A program made the translations under genes and the position numbers. Positions 18,026 to 25,934 of a stretch of 54,527 nucleotides of DNA are shown piece by piece. The notes beneath the pieces are model-generated. The model did not search any database. It was not told the origin of the DNA and saw only the letters and a program-made list of their open reading frames with translations. The DNA is from Streptomyces pyxinicus (GTDB lineage Bacteria; Actinomycetota; Actinomycetes; Streptomycetales; Streptomycetaceae), in contig NZ_JANUGP010000040.1 in NCBI RefSeq assembly GCF_024753135.1, forward strand, positions 1-54,527, written 5' to 3'. Every line of letters begins with the position of its first letter. Position 1 is the stretch's first letter.

Positions 18026-18958
18026 ATGACGACGACAGCGGTACCGGCCGCCACCACGACGACCGTGGTCGGCTTCGACCAGGTGACCAAGAGCTACGGC
18101 GGCAACCGGGCCGTCGACGGCCTCTCGCTGCGGCTGCACCCCGGCGAGACCGTCGCCCTCCTCGGTCCCAACGGGGCCGGCAAGTCCACCACCCTCGACC
18201 TGCTCCTCGGGCTCAAGCAGCCCGACAGCGGCACGGTGAGCCTGTTCGGCGGCACGCCGCGCGAGGCGATCGTCGCCGGCCGCGTCGGCGCCATGCTGCA
18301 GAGCGGCGGCCTGATGGACGAGGTCACCGTCACCGAACTGGTCAAGCTCTCCTGCTCGCTGCACCCGAAGCCGTACCCGGTGTCCGAGGTGCTGGCCCGG
18401 GCCGGCATCACACAGATCGCCGACCGCAAGGTCAACAAGCTCTCCGGCGGCCAGGCCCAGCGGGTGCGCTTCGCCCTCGCCACCGCCGGCGACAGCGACC
18501 TGATCATCCTGGACGAGCCCACCACCGGCATGGACGTCTCCGCCCGCCAGGCCTTCTGGGCCACCATGCGCGAGCAGGCCGACCAGGGCCGCACGGTCCT
18601 GTTCGCCACCCACTACCTCGAAGAGGCCGACGCCATCGCCGACCGGGTCCTGGTGCTGCACCGCGGCCGGCTCCTCGCCGACGGCACCGCCGCCGAGATC
18701 AAGGCCCGGGCCGGTGCCCGCCGGATCTCCTTCGACCTGGACGGCGAGATCGACGAGAGCGCCCTGCGCGCGCTGCCCGCCCTGCGCACCCTCGACGTCT
18801 CCGGGCAGACCGTCCGCGCCCAGTCCGCCGACCCGGACGCCACCGTGCACGCCCTGTACGGCCTCGGCCTCTACCCCCGCAACCTCGAAGTCGCCGGCCT
18901 CGGCCTTGAGCAGGCCTTCGTCGCCATCACCCAGGCCGAGGAGGCCGAGCAGTCGTGA
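18026..18958 (+). CDS. ABC transporter ATP-binding protein (DrrA-like exporter ATPase)
   Basis: A 310-residue ATPase with Walker A (GPNGAGKST), signature (LSGGQ), Walker B (LIILDEPTTGMD) and H-loop (FATHYLEEAD), plus a C-terminal regulatory domain typical of drug or lipid exporters of the DrrA/CcmA type. Each of the next three genes begins within a 4-bp overlap, so ATPase, permease, histidine kinase and regulator form one translationally coupled operon. The ATG at 18026 has only GGAG three bases upstream, a poor spacing. The substrate is unknown; such systems often handle membrane-active compounds or report membrane state. Confidence 0.9.
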   Translation: MTTTAVPAATTTTVVGFDQVTKSYGGNRAVDGLSLRLHPGETVALLGPNGAGKSTTLDLLLGLKQPDSGTVSLFGGTPREAIVAGRVGAMLQSGGLMDEVTVTELVKLSCSLHPKPYPVSEVLARAGITQIADRKVNKLSGGQAQRVRFALATAGDSDLIILDEPTTGMDVSARQAFWATMREQADQGRTVLFATHYLEEADAIADRVLVLHRGRLLADGTAAEIKARAGARRISFDLDGEIDESALRALPALRTLDVSGQTVRAQSADPDATVHALYGLGLYPRNLEVAGLGLEQAFVAITQAEEAEQS

Positions 18959-19695
18959 ACGCCCTGATCAAGCTCGAACTGACCCGCGCGCTGCGCAACA
19001 AGAAGTTCCTGTTCTTCTCCGTGCTCTACCCGGCGATCCTCTTCCTGATCTTCGCGGGCAGCACCGGCGCCGACGACAAGGTGGACGGCACGGGCCTGAC
19101 CGTCGCCACCTACCTGATGGTCTCCATGGCCTCCTTCGGCGCCCTGACCGCCGTCCTGATGGGCAACAGCGAGCGCATCGCCAAGGAACGAGAGAGCGGC
19201 TGGGTACGGCAGCTGCGGCTGACCCCGCTGCCGGGGCGCGGCTACGTCCTCGCCAAGACCGCCAGCGCCGCCGTGGTGAGCCTGCCGTCGATCGTCGTGG
19301 TGTTCCTGGCCGCCGTCGCCGTCAAACACGTCCACCTCGACGCCTGGCAGTGGCTCGCCCTCACCGGCGTCATCTGGGCCGGCAGCCTCGTCTTCGCCGC
19401 GCTCGGCGTCGCCATCGGCTACCTCGCCTCCGGGGACGCGGTCCGCCCGATCACGATGATCGTCTACTTCGGCCTGTCCATCCTGGGCGGCCTGTGGATG
19501 CCGTCCACCACCTTCCCGCGGTTCCTCCAGGACATCGCGAAGTGGCTGCCCACGCACGCGTACGCTGCCCTGGGACGGGCCATCGAACAGAGCCAGGCGC
19601 CGCACGCGGCGGACGTGGCCGTCCTCGCCGTCTACTTCGTCCTCTTCGCGGGCGGCGCGGCCTGGCTGTACCGGAAGGACACGCTGAAGGCGTGA
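18955..19695 (+). CDS. ABC-2 type transporter permease
   Basis: A 246-residue permease with six predicted membrane segments, beginning at a GTG (18955) that overlaps the ATPase stop. Family features include RALRNKKFLFFSVLYPAILF at the N-terminus and KERESGWVRQLRLTPL in the cytoplasmic loop, common in ABC-2 permeases paired with DesKR-like systems. It forms the membrane part of the exporter with the preceding ATPase. Direction of transport and cargo are not visible in the sequence. Confidence 0.9.
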   Translation: MNALIKLELTRALRNKKFLFFSVLYPAILFLIFAGSTGADDKVDGTGLTVATYLMVSMASFGALTAVLMGNSERIAKERESGWVRQLRLTPLPGRGYVLAKTASAAVVSLPSIVVVFLAAVAVKHVHLDAWQWLALTGVIWAGSLVFAALGVAIGYLASGDAVRPITMIVYFGLSILGGLWMPSTTFPRFLQDIAKWLPTHAYAALGRAIEQSQAPHAADVAVLAVYFVLFAGGAAWLYRKDTLKA

Positions 19696-20885
19696 GCACC
19701 ATGACGGAAGAACGGCCGGCCCGCGCCGGCGGGGACGTGCCCATCGGCCGGCCGCCCACCGTCCGGCGCGAGGTGCTGGTGAAGCTGCTGTGGATCGGCG
19801 TCTGGCTGATCTTCCTGGGCTCGCCCCTGGACGACCTGATCGGCGGCGCCCACTCCACGGACGCCACCGCGGCCGGCGCCTGCGGACTCGCCGCCTTCGT
19901 CGGCGTCTACCTCGCCCTGGTCTTCCGCAACATGGGCCGGCCGTTCTCCGGCCGGGCCGTGGTCGGCCTGCTCCTGCTGCTCGCCGTCCTCGCCTCGGTA
20001 CTGGCCTGGACCCTCGGCAGCGCCTGGCTCGGCCTGTACGTGTACCTCTCCGTGGCCTGCGGGGCGACCCTGCCGCCCCGCGCCGCCTACTGGGCCATCC
20101 CCGCGACCACCGTCCTGATGTACGCCGTCGGCACGCGCTCCGACGAGGGGGAGGCCCGGGGCCTGATCCTGCTGACCGCGCTCATCGGCTTCGGCATGAC
20201 CGGGATCCGCCAGCTCATCCACACCACCATCGAGCTGCGCAAGGCCCGGGCCACCGTCGCCCAGCTCGCCGCCAACGAGGAGCGGCTGCGGCTCGCCCGC
20301 GACCTGCACGACCTGCTCGGCCACTCGCTCTCCCTGATCACGCTGAAGAGCGAGCTGGCCGGGCGGATGCTGCCCGGTCACCCGGACAAGGCGGCCCAGC
20401 AGGTCGCCGACATCGAACAGGTCAGCCGGCAGGCGCTGGTGGATGTCCGGGAGGCCGTCACCGGCTACCGGCGCCCCCGGCTCGCCGTCGAGCTCGCCGG
20501 CTCCCAGGTCGCCCTGACCGCCGCCGGCGTCACCGCGGAGCTGCCGGCCGAACCCGACCTGGCCGGTGTCCCGGAGGAGGCCGAGTCCGCGCTCGCCTGG
20601 GCGCTGCGCGAGGCCGTCACCAACGTGGTCCGGCACAGCGGCGCCGAGCGCTGCCTGATCCAGGTGGCCCGGCGCCAGACCCTGGACGGCCCGGTCCTCG
20701 AACTCACCGTCGAGGACAACGGGTCCGGCGGCTCGGGCAAGGGGCCCGGCAACGGCCTGACCGGCCTGACGGAGCGCCTGGAGAAGGCCGGCGGCACCCT
20801 GGAGGCGGGCCGGACCGGACCGGGTTTCCGGCTGGTCGCCCGCGTGCCCACGGCCCCCGCGGGGGACGTAGGATCCGGGGCATGA
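19692..20885 (+). CDS. Sensor histidine kinase, DesK-like (HisKA_3)
   Basis: A 397-residue kinase. Four to six membrane segments fill residues about 25-160 with almost no extracellular loop, as in DesK, which senses the lipid bilayer itself. The dimerisation/phosphoacceptor region contains RDLHDLLGHSL with His206 as the likely phosphorylated residue. The ATPase domain has N-box (EAVTNVVRHS) and G-box (VEDNGSGG; GNGLTGL). The GTG 19692 start gives a 4-bp overlap with the permease; ATG 19701 is an alternative. It should phosphorylate the regulator encoded next. Confidence 0.9.
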   Translation: MSTMTEERPARAGGDVPIGRPPTVRREVLVKLLWIGVWLIFLGSPLDDLIGGAHSTDATAAGACGLAAFVGVYLALVFRNMGRPFSGRAVVGLLLLLAVLASVLAWTLGSAWLGLYVYLSVACGATLPPRAAYWAIPATTVLMYAVGTRSDEGEARGLILLTALIGFGMTGIRQLIHTTIELRKARATVAQLAANEERLRLARDLHDLLGHSLSLITLKSELAGRMLPGHPDKAAQQVADIEQVSRQALVDVREAVTGYRRPRLAVELAGSQVALTAAGVTAELPAEPDLAGVPEEAESALAWALREAVTNVVRHSGAERCLIQVARRQTLDGPVLELTVEDNGSGGSGKGPGNGLTGLTERLEKAGGTLEAGRTGPGFRLVARVPTAPAGDVGSGA

Positions 20886-21496
20886 CGCGCACGATCAAGG
20901 TCCTGCTGGCCGAGGACCAGTCGATGGTCCGCGAGGCGCTGGCCGCGCTGCTCGGCCTGGAGGACGACATCGAGGTCGTCGCCCAGGTGGCGCGCGGCGA
21001 CGAGGTGGTCGCGGCCGTCGGCGCGCACGGGGTGGACGTGGCGCTGCTCGACATCGAGATGCCGGGCTGCACCGGCATCGAGGCGGCCGCCCGGGTGCAC
21101 CGGCAGTACCCGGCCGTCAAGCTGGTCGTGCTCACCACCTTCGGCCGGCCCGGCTATCTGCGCAGCGCCATGGAGGCGGGCGCCGACGCCTTCCTCGTCA
21201 AGGACGCCCCGGCCGCCCAGCTCGCCGAGGCGATCCGCAAGGTGCTCGCCGGCGAGCGGGTCATCGACCCCACGCTGGCCGCCGCCGCGCTCGCCGAGGG
21301 CGCCAACCCGCTCACCGAACGCGAACGCGAGGTGCTGCGCGCTGCGGCCGACGGCGCCACCAACGCCGAACTCGCCACCGCCCTGCACCTGTCCCAGGGC
21401 ACGGTCCGCAACTACCTCTCCACCGCCATCCAGAAACTGGCGGTCCGCAACCGCGCGGAGGCGGTCCGCGCGGCCCGCGAGAAGGGCTGGCTGTGA
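20882..21496 (+). CDS. Response regulator, NarL/FixJ family (DesR-like)
   Basis: A 204-residue regulator. The receiver domain has the acidic pocket (AEDQ), phosphoacceptor Asp57 in LLDIEMPG, Thr in LTTFG and Lys in FLVKDA. The C-terminal LuxR-type helix-turn-helix (LTEREREVLRAAADG ... GTVRNYLS) ends the protein. ATG 20882 overlaps the kinase stop (ATGA). It probably controls its own operon through the dyad at 17953-17966. The downstream gene is convergent, 18 bp away. Confidence 0.92.
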   Translation: MTRTIKVLLAEDQSMVREALAALLGLEDDIEVVAQVARGDEVVAAVGAHGVDVALLDIEMPGCTGIEAAARVHRQYPAVKLVVLTTFGRPGYLRSAMEAGADAFLVKDAPAAQLAEAIRKVLAGERVIDPTLAAAALAEGANPLTEREREVLRAAADGATNAELATALHLSQGTVRNYLSTAIQKLAVRNRAEAVRAAREKGWL

Positions 21497-21498
21497 AC

Positions 21499-21514
21499 CC
21501 CGGCGTCTGCCGGG
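21499..21514. terminator. Small hairpin between convergent genes
   Basis: CCCGGC-GTCT-GCCGGG fills the 18-bp gap between the regulator stop and the SirB1-like stop. The stem is only 6 bp, so it would be a weak bidirectional terminator. Confidence 0.4.
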
Positions 21515-22381
21515 TCAGTTGAGCATCGCGCGGGCCGTGTGGGCCTGTTGGCGAGCCTGGTGGGCGGCCTGTTCGTCGACGATCCCGATCAGGTCGGCGT
21601 AGGTGTCCAGTTCCTCGGCGCCCGCCGTGAACTCGCCGCGCTGGACGAGGATCTGTCCGCGTTCGTAGCGCAGCCGCGCCGGGTGCGAGGGGATCAGCAG
21701 GGACAGTTCCACCGCGCGCAGGGCGGTGTCGGACCGCTCGGGACGGGTGGTGGCCCAGGACCGGATGTTGTTCAGGATGCGCTGGACGACCTCCAGCGGT
21801 GCCGCCGGCTCCAGCATCGAGGCGTCCAGCGGCGCCCCCGTGGCCCCCACCACCAGCAGCTCGGCGTCCGCGCCGGTCAGCACGCGCCCCTCGCCGAACG
21901 GGTCGGCCAGCACCTGCTCGCCCGCCGCGCCGAACCCGACCACGAAGTGCCCCGGCAGCGCCACCCCGTACACCGGCGCCCCGGCCCGGCGGGCCACCTC
22001 AAGCCACACCACCGACAGCAGGATCGGCAGCCCGCGCCGGCGCCGCAGCACCTCGTGCAGGAGGGACGACTCCAGCCGCTGGTAGTCGCCGGGCGTGCCG
22101 TGGAAGCCGTACCGGCGCCCGAGCAGCCGTCCGACCGCCGCCGCCCAGGCCGCCGCCCCGCCGGGCCGGTACGGCAACTCGCCCGCGAGGCGGTCCAGCT
22201 CCAGCTGCGCGGCGTCCAGACCGGCCTCGTCCAGCGAGCCGTCCGCCTCCGCGCCGATCAGCAGGCACAGCGCCGCGAGGTCCGGCCGCTCGGCGCGGGC
22301 CTCCTCGGCGAAGCGCTCCCGCAGCTCGGCGGACCGCTGTGGCGAGGGCGGGTACGGCGGCGGCAGATACGGACGGTCCAT
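21515..22381 (-). CDS. SirB1/transglutaminase-like protein
   Basis: A 288-residue protein of the SirB1 (COG2912) type. The central part RRGLPILLSVVWLEVARR ... LPGHFVVGF is the typical transglutaminase-like core. The usual catalytic Cys is not evident, so enzyme activity is doubtful; the His in PGHF remains. The C-terminal part is helical with a TPR-like look (RPERSDTALRAVELSLLIPSHPA). The ATG at 22381 (MDRPYLPPPYPP) is preferred over an upstream frame extension. It lies 26 bp downstream of the GNAT gene and is probably co-transcribed. Function unknown. Confidence 0.78.
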   Translation of the reverse strand: MDRPYLPPPYPPSPQRSAELRERFAEEARAERPDLAALCLLIGAEADGSLDEAGLDAAQLELDRLAGELPYRPGGAAAWAAAVGRLLGRRYGFHGTPGDYQRLESSLLHEVLRRRRGLPILLSVVWLEVARRAGAPVYGVALPGHFVVGFGAAGEQVLADPFGEGRVLTGADAELLVVGATGAPLDASMLEPAAPLEVVQRILNNIRSWATTRPERSDTALRAVELSLLIPSHPARLRYERGQILVQRGEFTAGAEELDTYADLIGIVDEQAAHQARQQAHTARAMLN

Positions 22382-22407
22382 GACGGGTTCCTGCCCTCCC
22401 GGGGTCG

Positions 22408-23454
22408 CTACGACCCGGCGCCGGCGGCATCGTCCGGCTCCCGGTAGTGGTGGTAGGCGTGGTGCGGGGCGAAGCCCAGCGCGGTGTACAGCGCCCGGCC
22501 GCCCGTGTTGTCCGACTCGACCTGGAGCCAGGCCGCCGACGCGCCCTCCGCCAGCGCGCGCCCGGCCAGCGCGGCCATCACCTCGCCGGCGAGCCCCTGC
22601 CGCCGCCGGGCCGGATCGACCTCGACCGCCGCGAACCCGGCCCACCGGCCGTCCACGACACACCGCCCGATCGCGGCCGGCGGCTCACCCGGGCCGGCCG
22701 GCACGGACGCGAACCACACCGACGGGCCGCCGCCGAGCACTCGCAGGGCCACCTCGCTCACCCCTTTGCGCTGGTACCGCGCGAGCCACGCCTCGTCCGC
22801 CGTCCGGGACAGGGCCACGCCCGCGCCCTCGGCCCGGTCCGCGACCGGCGCCAGCGCCCCGGTCCACAGCTCGGCGGTCACCTCCCGCACCCAGCCGCGC
22901 CGCTCCAGCTCCGCGCCCAGTACCTCCTGGGTGCCCTCGGCGCCGGTGGCGGTCTGCACGTAGGCGGGCAGGCCACGCTCGCGGTACCAGCGTCGTACGG
23001 CGGCGAGGGCCGCGTCGAGCGGAAGCCCGGGGTCGCCGAGCGGCAGCGCGCTGTTGGCCCGCCGGGTGAAGCCCGCCGCGGCCCGCAGCTCCCACGCGCC
23101 GAGCCGCTCGCTCTCCACCGGCCGCCAGCCGCGCGAGGCGACCCGCGCCAGCTCCGGATACGTCGCCGCCGGGCCCCGGCGCCGGGCCGGGGCGGCCGGC
23201 ACCACCTTGCCCGCGACCAGCGACGATTCCGGAATCCGGACGGTCTCGCCGTCCCGGCGTGTGATCATGAGCACGCCGTCATCCCATGATGTGAGAACCC
23301 CGACCGTGTCGGTGAACTTCTCCACCGCCGCGCGAGGTTCGGTCAAGCGCCGTACCGAGACCCGTTTGCCCACGTCAGCACGGGTGACGCGGACGTCGAG
23401 CCGGCCCGCTCCGGATATTTCCACTGGTCGGTTCACCCCTCCTGTACGGATCAC
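22408..23454 (-). CDS. GNAT acetyltransferase with N-terminal SH3-like domain (Rv0428c type)
   Basis: Up to 348 residues. The first 85 form a small beta-rich domain (DVGKRVSVRRLTEP ... GVLTSWDDGVLMITRRDGE) recalled from the Rv0428c family. The C-terminal half is a GNAT fold with the acetyl-CoA loop RRRQGLAGEVM and the ending RALYTALGFAPHHAYHHYR. The start is uncertain: GTG 23454 gives the longest form; the GTG 18 bases further in sits almost on top of a strong AGGAGG; a third GTG 12 bases beyond that is 13 bases from it. The substrate is not predictable. It is divergent from fdxA. Confidence 0.8.
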   Translation of the reverse strand: MIRTGGVNRPVEISGAGRLDVRVTRADVGKRVSVRRLTEPRAAVEKFTDTVGVLTSWDDGVLMITRRDGETVRIPESSLVAGKVVPAAPARRRGPAATYPELARVASRGWRPVESERLGAWELRAAAGFTRRANSALPLGDPGLPLDAALAAVRRWYRERGLPAYVQTATGAEGTQEVLGAELERRGWVREVTAELWTGALAPVADRAEGAGVALSRTADEAWLARYQRKGVSEVALRVLGGGPSVWFASVPAGPGEPPAAIGRCVVDGRWAGFAAVEVDPARRRQGLAGEVMAALAGRALAEGASAAWLQVESDNTGGRALYTALGFAPHHAYHHYREPDDAAGAGS

Positions 23455-23564
23455 GCCCCGGAACGGAGATACTAGAGGCGGGCATCGACGACGCCGCGCT
23501 CCCGCGCGCCAGGCGGCGGAGCCTGAGGAGGCCCGCCAGCGCCCTATCGAGGAGGAACGACAGC

Positions 23565-23885
23565 GTGACCTACGTCATCGCGCAGCCTTGTGTCGACGTG
23601 AAGGACAAGGCGTGCATCGAGGAATGCCCGGTCGACTGCATCTACGAGGGCCAGCGGTCCTTGTACATCCACCCGGACGAATGCGTCGACTGTGGTGCCT
23701 GTGAGCCGGTCTGCCCGGTCGAGGCGATCTTCTACGAGGACGACGTCCCGGAGGAGTGGAAGGACTACTACAAGGCGAACGTCGAGTTCTTCGACGAGCT
23801 GGGTTCTCCCGGCGGCGCCAGCAAGCTGGGCCTGATCGAGCGCGACCACTCCTTCGTCGCCGCGCTGCCGCCGCAGAACGCCTGA
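23565..23885 (+). CDS. fdxA: Seven-iron ferredoxin FdxA
   Basis: A 106-residue ferredoxin. Cys9, 17 and 50 match the ligands of a 3Fe-4S cluster and Cys21, 40, 43 and 46 those of a 4Fe-4S cluster, one residue offset from Azotobacter ferredoxin I; Cys25 is the conserved extra Cys. The acidic C-terminal extension is typical of actinobacterial FdxA. GTG 23565 has a strong GAGGAGGAA site. It would supply low-potential electrons to cytoplasmic oxidoreductases. Its position just before dapC is a recurrent actinobacterial arrangement, to my recollection; a hairpin in the gap may reduce read-through. Confidence 0.95.
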   Translation: MTYVIAQPCVDVKDKACIEECPVDCIYEGQRSLYIHPDECVDCGACEPVCPVEAIFYEDDVPEEWKDYYKANVEFFDELGSPGGASKLGLIERDHSFVAALPPQNA

Positions 23886-23923
23886 CCGGCCGAACGCCAA
23901 GCGGCCGCGACACCGAGCCGCCC

Positions 23924-23968
23924 CGGTCCCGTACGGCCCGATCGCCCGATCAGCGCCGTGCGGGACCG
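23924..23968 (+). terminator. Hairpin between fdxA and dapC
   Basis: CGGTCCCGTACGGC (23924-23937) pairs with 23955-23968 over 14 positions with one G-U pair; the 17-base loop holds GATCGCCCGATC. It could terminate or attenuate before dapC. Confidence 0.45.
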
Positions 23969-24006
23969 CGGCGTTTCCGGCACCAGACGAAAGTGAGCCA
24001 CTGATC

Positions 24007-25104
24007 GTGTCCGCAGTCTCCGACCTGCTTCCCGCCTTCCCCTGGGACAAGCTGGAGCCGTACAAGAAGACGGCCGCGGCCCACCCGGACGGCATCGTCG
24101 ACCTCTCCGTCGGCACGCCGGTCGACCCGGTCCCCGACCTGATCCAGAAGGCCCTGACCGACGCGGCCGACTCCCCGGGCTACCCGACCGTCTGGGGCAC
24201 CCCGGCGCTGCGCGACGCGATCACCGGCTGGCTGGAGCGCCGCCTCGGCGCCCGCGGGATCACCCACCGCCACGTCCTGCCGGTCGTCGGCTCCAAGGAA
24301 CTGGTGGCCTGGCTGCCGACCCAGCTCGGCCTCGGCCCCGGCGACCGGGTCGCCTACCCGCGCCTGGCCTACCCGACCTACGAGGTCGGCGCCCGGCTGG
24401 CCCGCGCCGGGTACGAGGTCTACGACGACCCGCGCGAGCTGGACCCGGCCGGCCTGAAGCTGCTGTGGCTGAACTCCCCGTCCAACCCGACGGGCAGGGT
24501 CCTCGGCAAGGAGGAGCTGACGGAGATCGTCGCCTGGGCCCGCGCGCACGGCGTCCTGGTGTTCTCCGACGAGTGCTACCTGGAGCTGGGCTGGGAGGCC
24601 GACCCGGTCTCGGTCCTGCACCCGGACGTGAACGGCGGCTCCTACGACGGCATCGTGGCCGTCCACTCCCTGTCCAAGCGCTCCAACCTGGCGGGCTACC
24701 GCGCGGCCTTCGTCGCCGGCGACCCGGCCGTCCTCGGCCCGCTGCTGGAGATCCGCAAGCACGGCGGCATGATGACGTCCGCGCCGACGCAGGCGGCCGT
24801 CGTGGCGGCCCTCGGCGACGCCGCCCATGTGCGCGAGCAGCGCGAGCGCTACGCCGCCCGCCGCGGCGCCCTGCGCACGGCCCTGCTGGACCACGGCTTC
24901 CGCATCGAGCACAGCGAGGCCAGCCTCTACCTGTGGGCCACCCGCGGCGAGTCCTGCTGGGACACGGTCGCCCACCTGGCGGACCTCGGCATCCTGGTGG
25001 CCCCGGGCGACTTCTACGGCGCGGCGGGCGACAGGTTCGTCCGCGTGGCCCTGACGGCGACGGACGAGCGCGTGCGGGCCGCCGTGGACCGCCTCAAGGT
25101 CTGA
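24007..25104 (+). CDS. dapC: N-succinyldiaminopimelate aminotransferase DapC
   Basis: A 365-residue class I/II PLP aminotransferase of the actinobacterial DapC type. The PLP lysine is Lys224 in HSLSKRSNLAGYR; other fold-type I marks are LNSPSNPTGRVLG and FSDECYLELG. It forms N-succinyl-diaminopimelate from the 6-oxo precursor in the lysine/diaminopimelate pathway. The GTG at 24007 is used. dapE, for the next step of the same pathway, lies 2 kb further on, which supports the assignment. A perfect 19-bp stem terminator follows. Confidence 0.88.
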   Translation: MSAVSDLLPAFPWDKLEPYKKTAAAHPDGIVDLSVGTPVDPVPDLIQKALTDAADSPGYPTVWGTPALRDAITGWLERRLGARGITHRHVLPVVGSKELVAWLPTQLGLGPGDRVAYPRLAYPTYEVGARLARAGYEVYDDPRELDPAGLKLLWLNSPSNPTGRVLGKEELTEIVAWARAHGVLVFSDECYLELGWEADPVSVLHPDVNGGSYDGIVAVHSLSKRSNLAGYRAAFVAGDPAVLGPLLEIRKHGGMMTSAPTQAAVVAALGDAAHVREQRERYAARRGALRTALLDHGFRIEHSEASLYLWATRGESCWDTVAHLADLGILVAPGDFYGAAGDRFVRVALTATDERVRAAVDRLKV

Positions 25105-25127
25105 GCCGGCTGGAGTGGACATACACA

Positions 25128-25169
25128 GGCGACGGGGCCCGGGGGAACGCTCCCCCGGGCCCCGTCGCC
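25128..25169. terminator. Strong bidirectional terminator after dapC
   Basis: A perfect 19-bp GC-rich stem (25128-25146 with 25151-25169) and an ACGC loop, between the convergent stops of dapC and the small secreted protein. Confidence 0.85.
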
Positions 25170-25181
25170 GGTCCGTCGGCG

Positions 25182-25649
25182 TCAGCCGCCCAGCGGCAGG
25201 GCCTTGGTCGGCAGCGAGGACGTCGGCAGCGAGGAGGTCGGCAGGCCGCCCTTGGTCAGGGTGTCCGTGGGCAGGCCGCCCTTCGTGACGTTGGACGCGG
25301 CGTCCCCGAGGACACCGCCCGCGGAGCCGGCGGCGTCCCCGGCGGCCTTCTGCGCCACGGGCGTCGTCTTCTTCACGGCGCCGCCGGTGGTCTTGCCCGC
25401 GGCCGGCACCGCCTGCCCGACGGCCTTGCTGCCCGCGTCACCGGCGAGCGAGGTGGTGCCCCGCGCGGCACTGTCGACGGTGTTGCCGACGTGCGCGCCG
25501 TCCAGAGCGGTCAGACCGCCCAGGTTCGGGGTGGCCGCCGGCAGGTTCGTGGCCGCACCGGCGGAGCCGGCCGCACCGACCCCGGCAGCCGCTCCCGCTG
25601 CGACGAGCAGCGCGGCACGGGCGATCCGGCGGGTCAGAGGGAGGGACAT
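25182..25649 (-). CDS. Small secreted low-complexity protein
   Basis: A 155-residue protein starting at ATG 25649 with a GGAGC site. It has a Sec signal peptide (SLPLTRRIARAALLVAAGAA ... AGA-A cleavage near residue 33). The mature part is rich in Ala, Gly, Thr and Ser and ends in short repeats (TKGGLPT; SSLPT twice). No catalytic domain is visible. It resembles Streptomyces secreted proteins of unknown function, possibly surface-associated. Its promoter region is AT-rich with a dyad at 25763-25781. Function unknown. Confidence 0.7.
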   Translation of the reverse strand: MSLPLTRRIARAALLVAAGAAAGVGAAGSAGAATNLPAATPNLGGLTALDGAHVGNTVDSAARGTTSLAGDAGSKAVGQAVPAAGKTTGGAVKKTTPVAQKAAGDAAGSAGGVLGDAASNVTKGGLPTDTLTKGGLPTSSLPTSSLPTKALPLGG

Positions 25650-25762
25650 GATGCTCCATTCGACGGGAGAGAACGTTGGTGTCCGGGGCCCGGGACCGGG
25701 CTCGGACGCCGTGACTACCGCTCGAAGCCCGCGAAGGTTGCGGACGCGCCAGGTAAAGAATG

Positions 25763-25781
25763 GATAACGCATCGCATTATC
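25763..25781 (-). promoter_or_regulatory. AT-rich dyad upstream of the small secreted protein
   Basis: GATAACGC-ATC-GCATTATC is an inverted repeat of eight bases with one mismatch, about 115 bp upstream of the ATG in a rare AT-rich patch (25745-25800). It may be an operator; GATAAT on the minus strand could serve as a -10. The remainder of the 285-bp gap shows nothing else. Confidence 0.35.
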
Positions 25782-25934
25782 AGGTGTGGATAAAAACGGG
25801 CATAGGGCGTTCGCCCAGGTGTCCGCAGAATCCTTACGGCCCTTGATTTCCCGGGGCTCCGGCCACCGGACCCGGCGCCGCCCGCGGCAGCGCGCGAACG
25901 GGGGCCGCGCAACCCGCCCGGGGGACCCCCCGCA

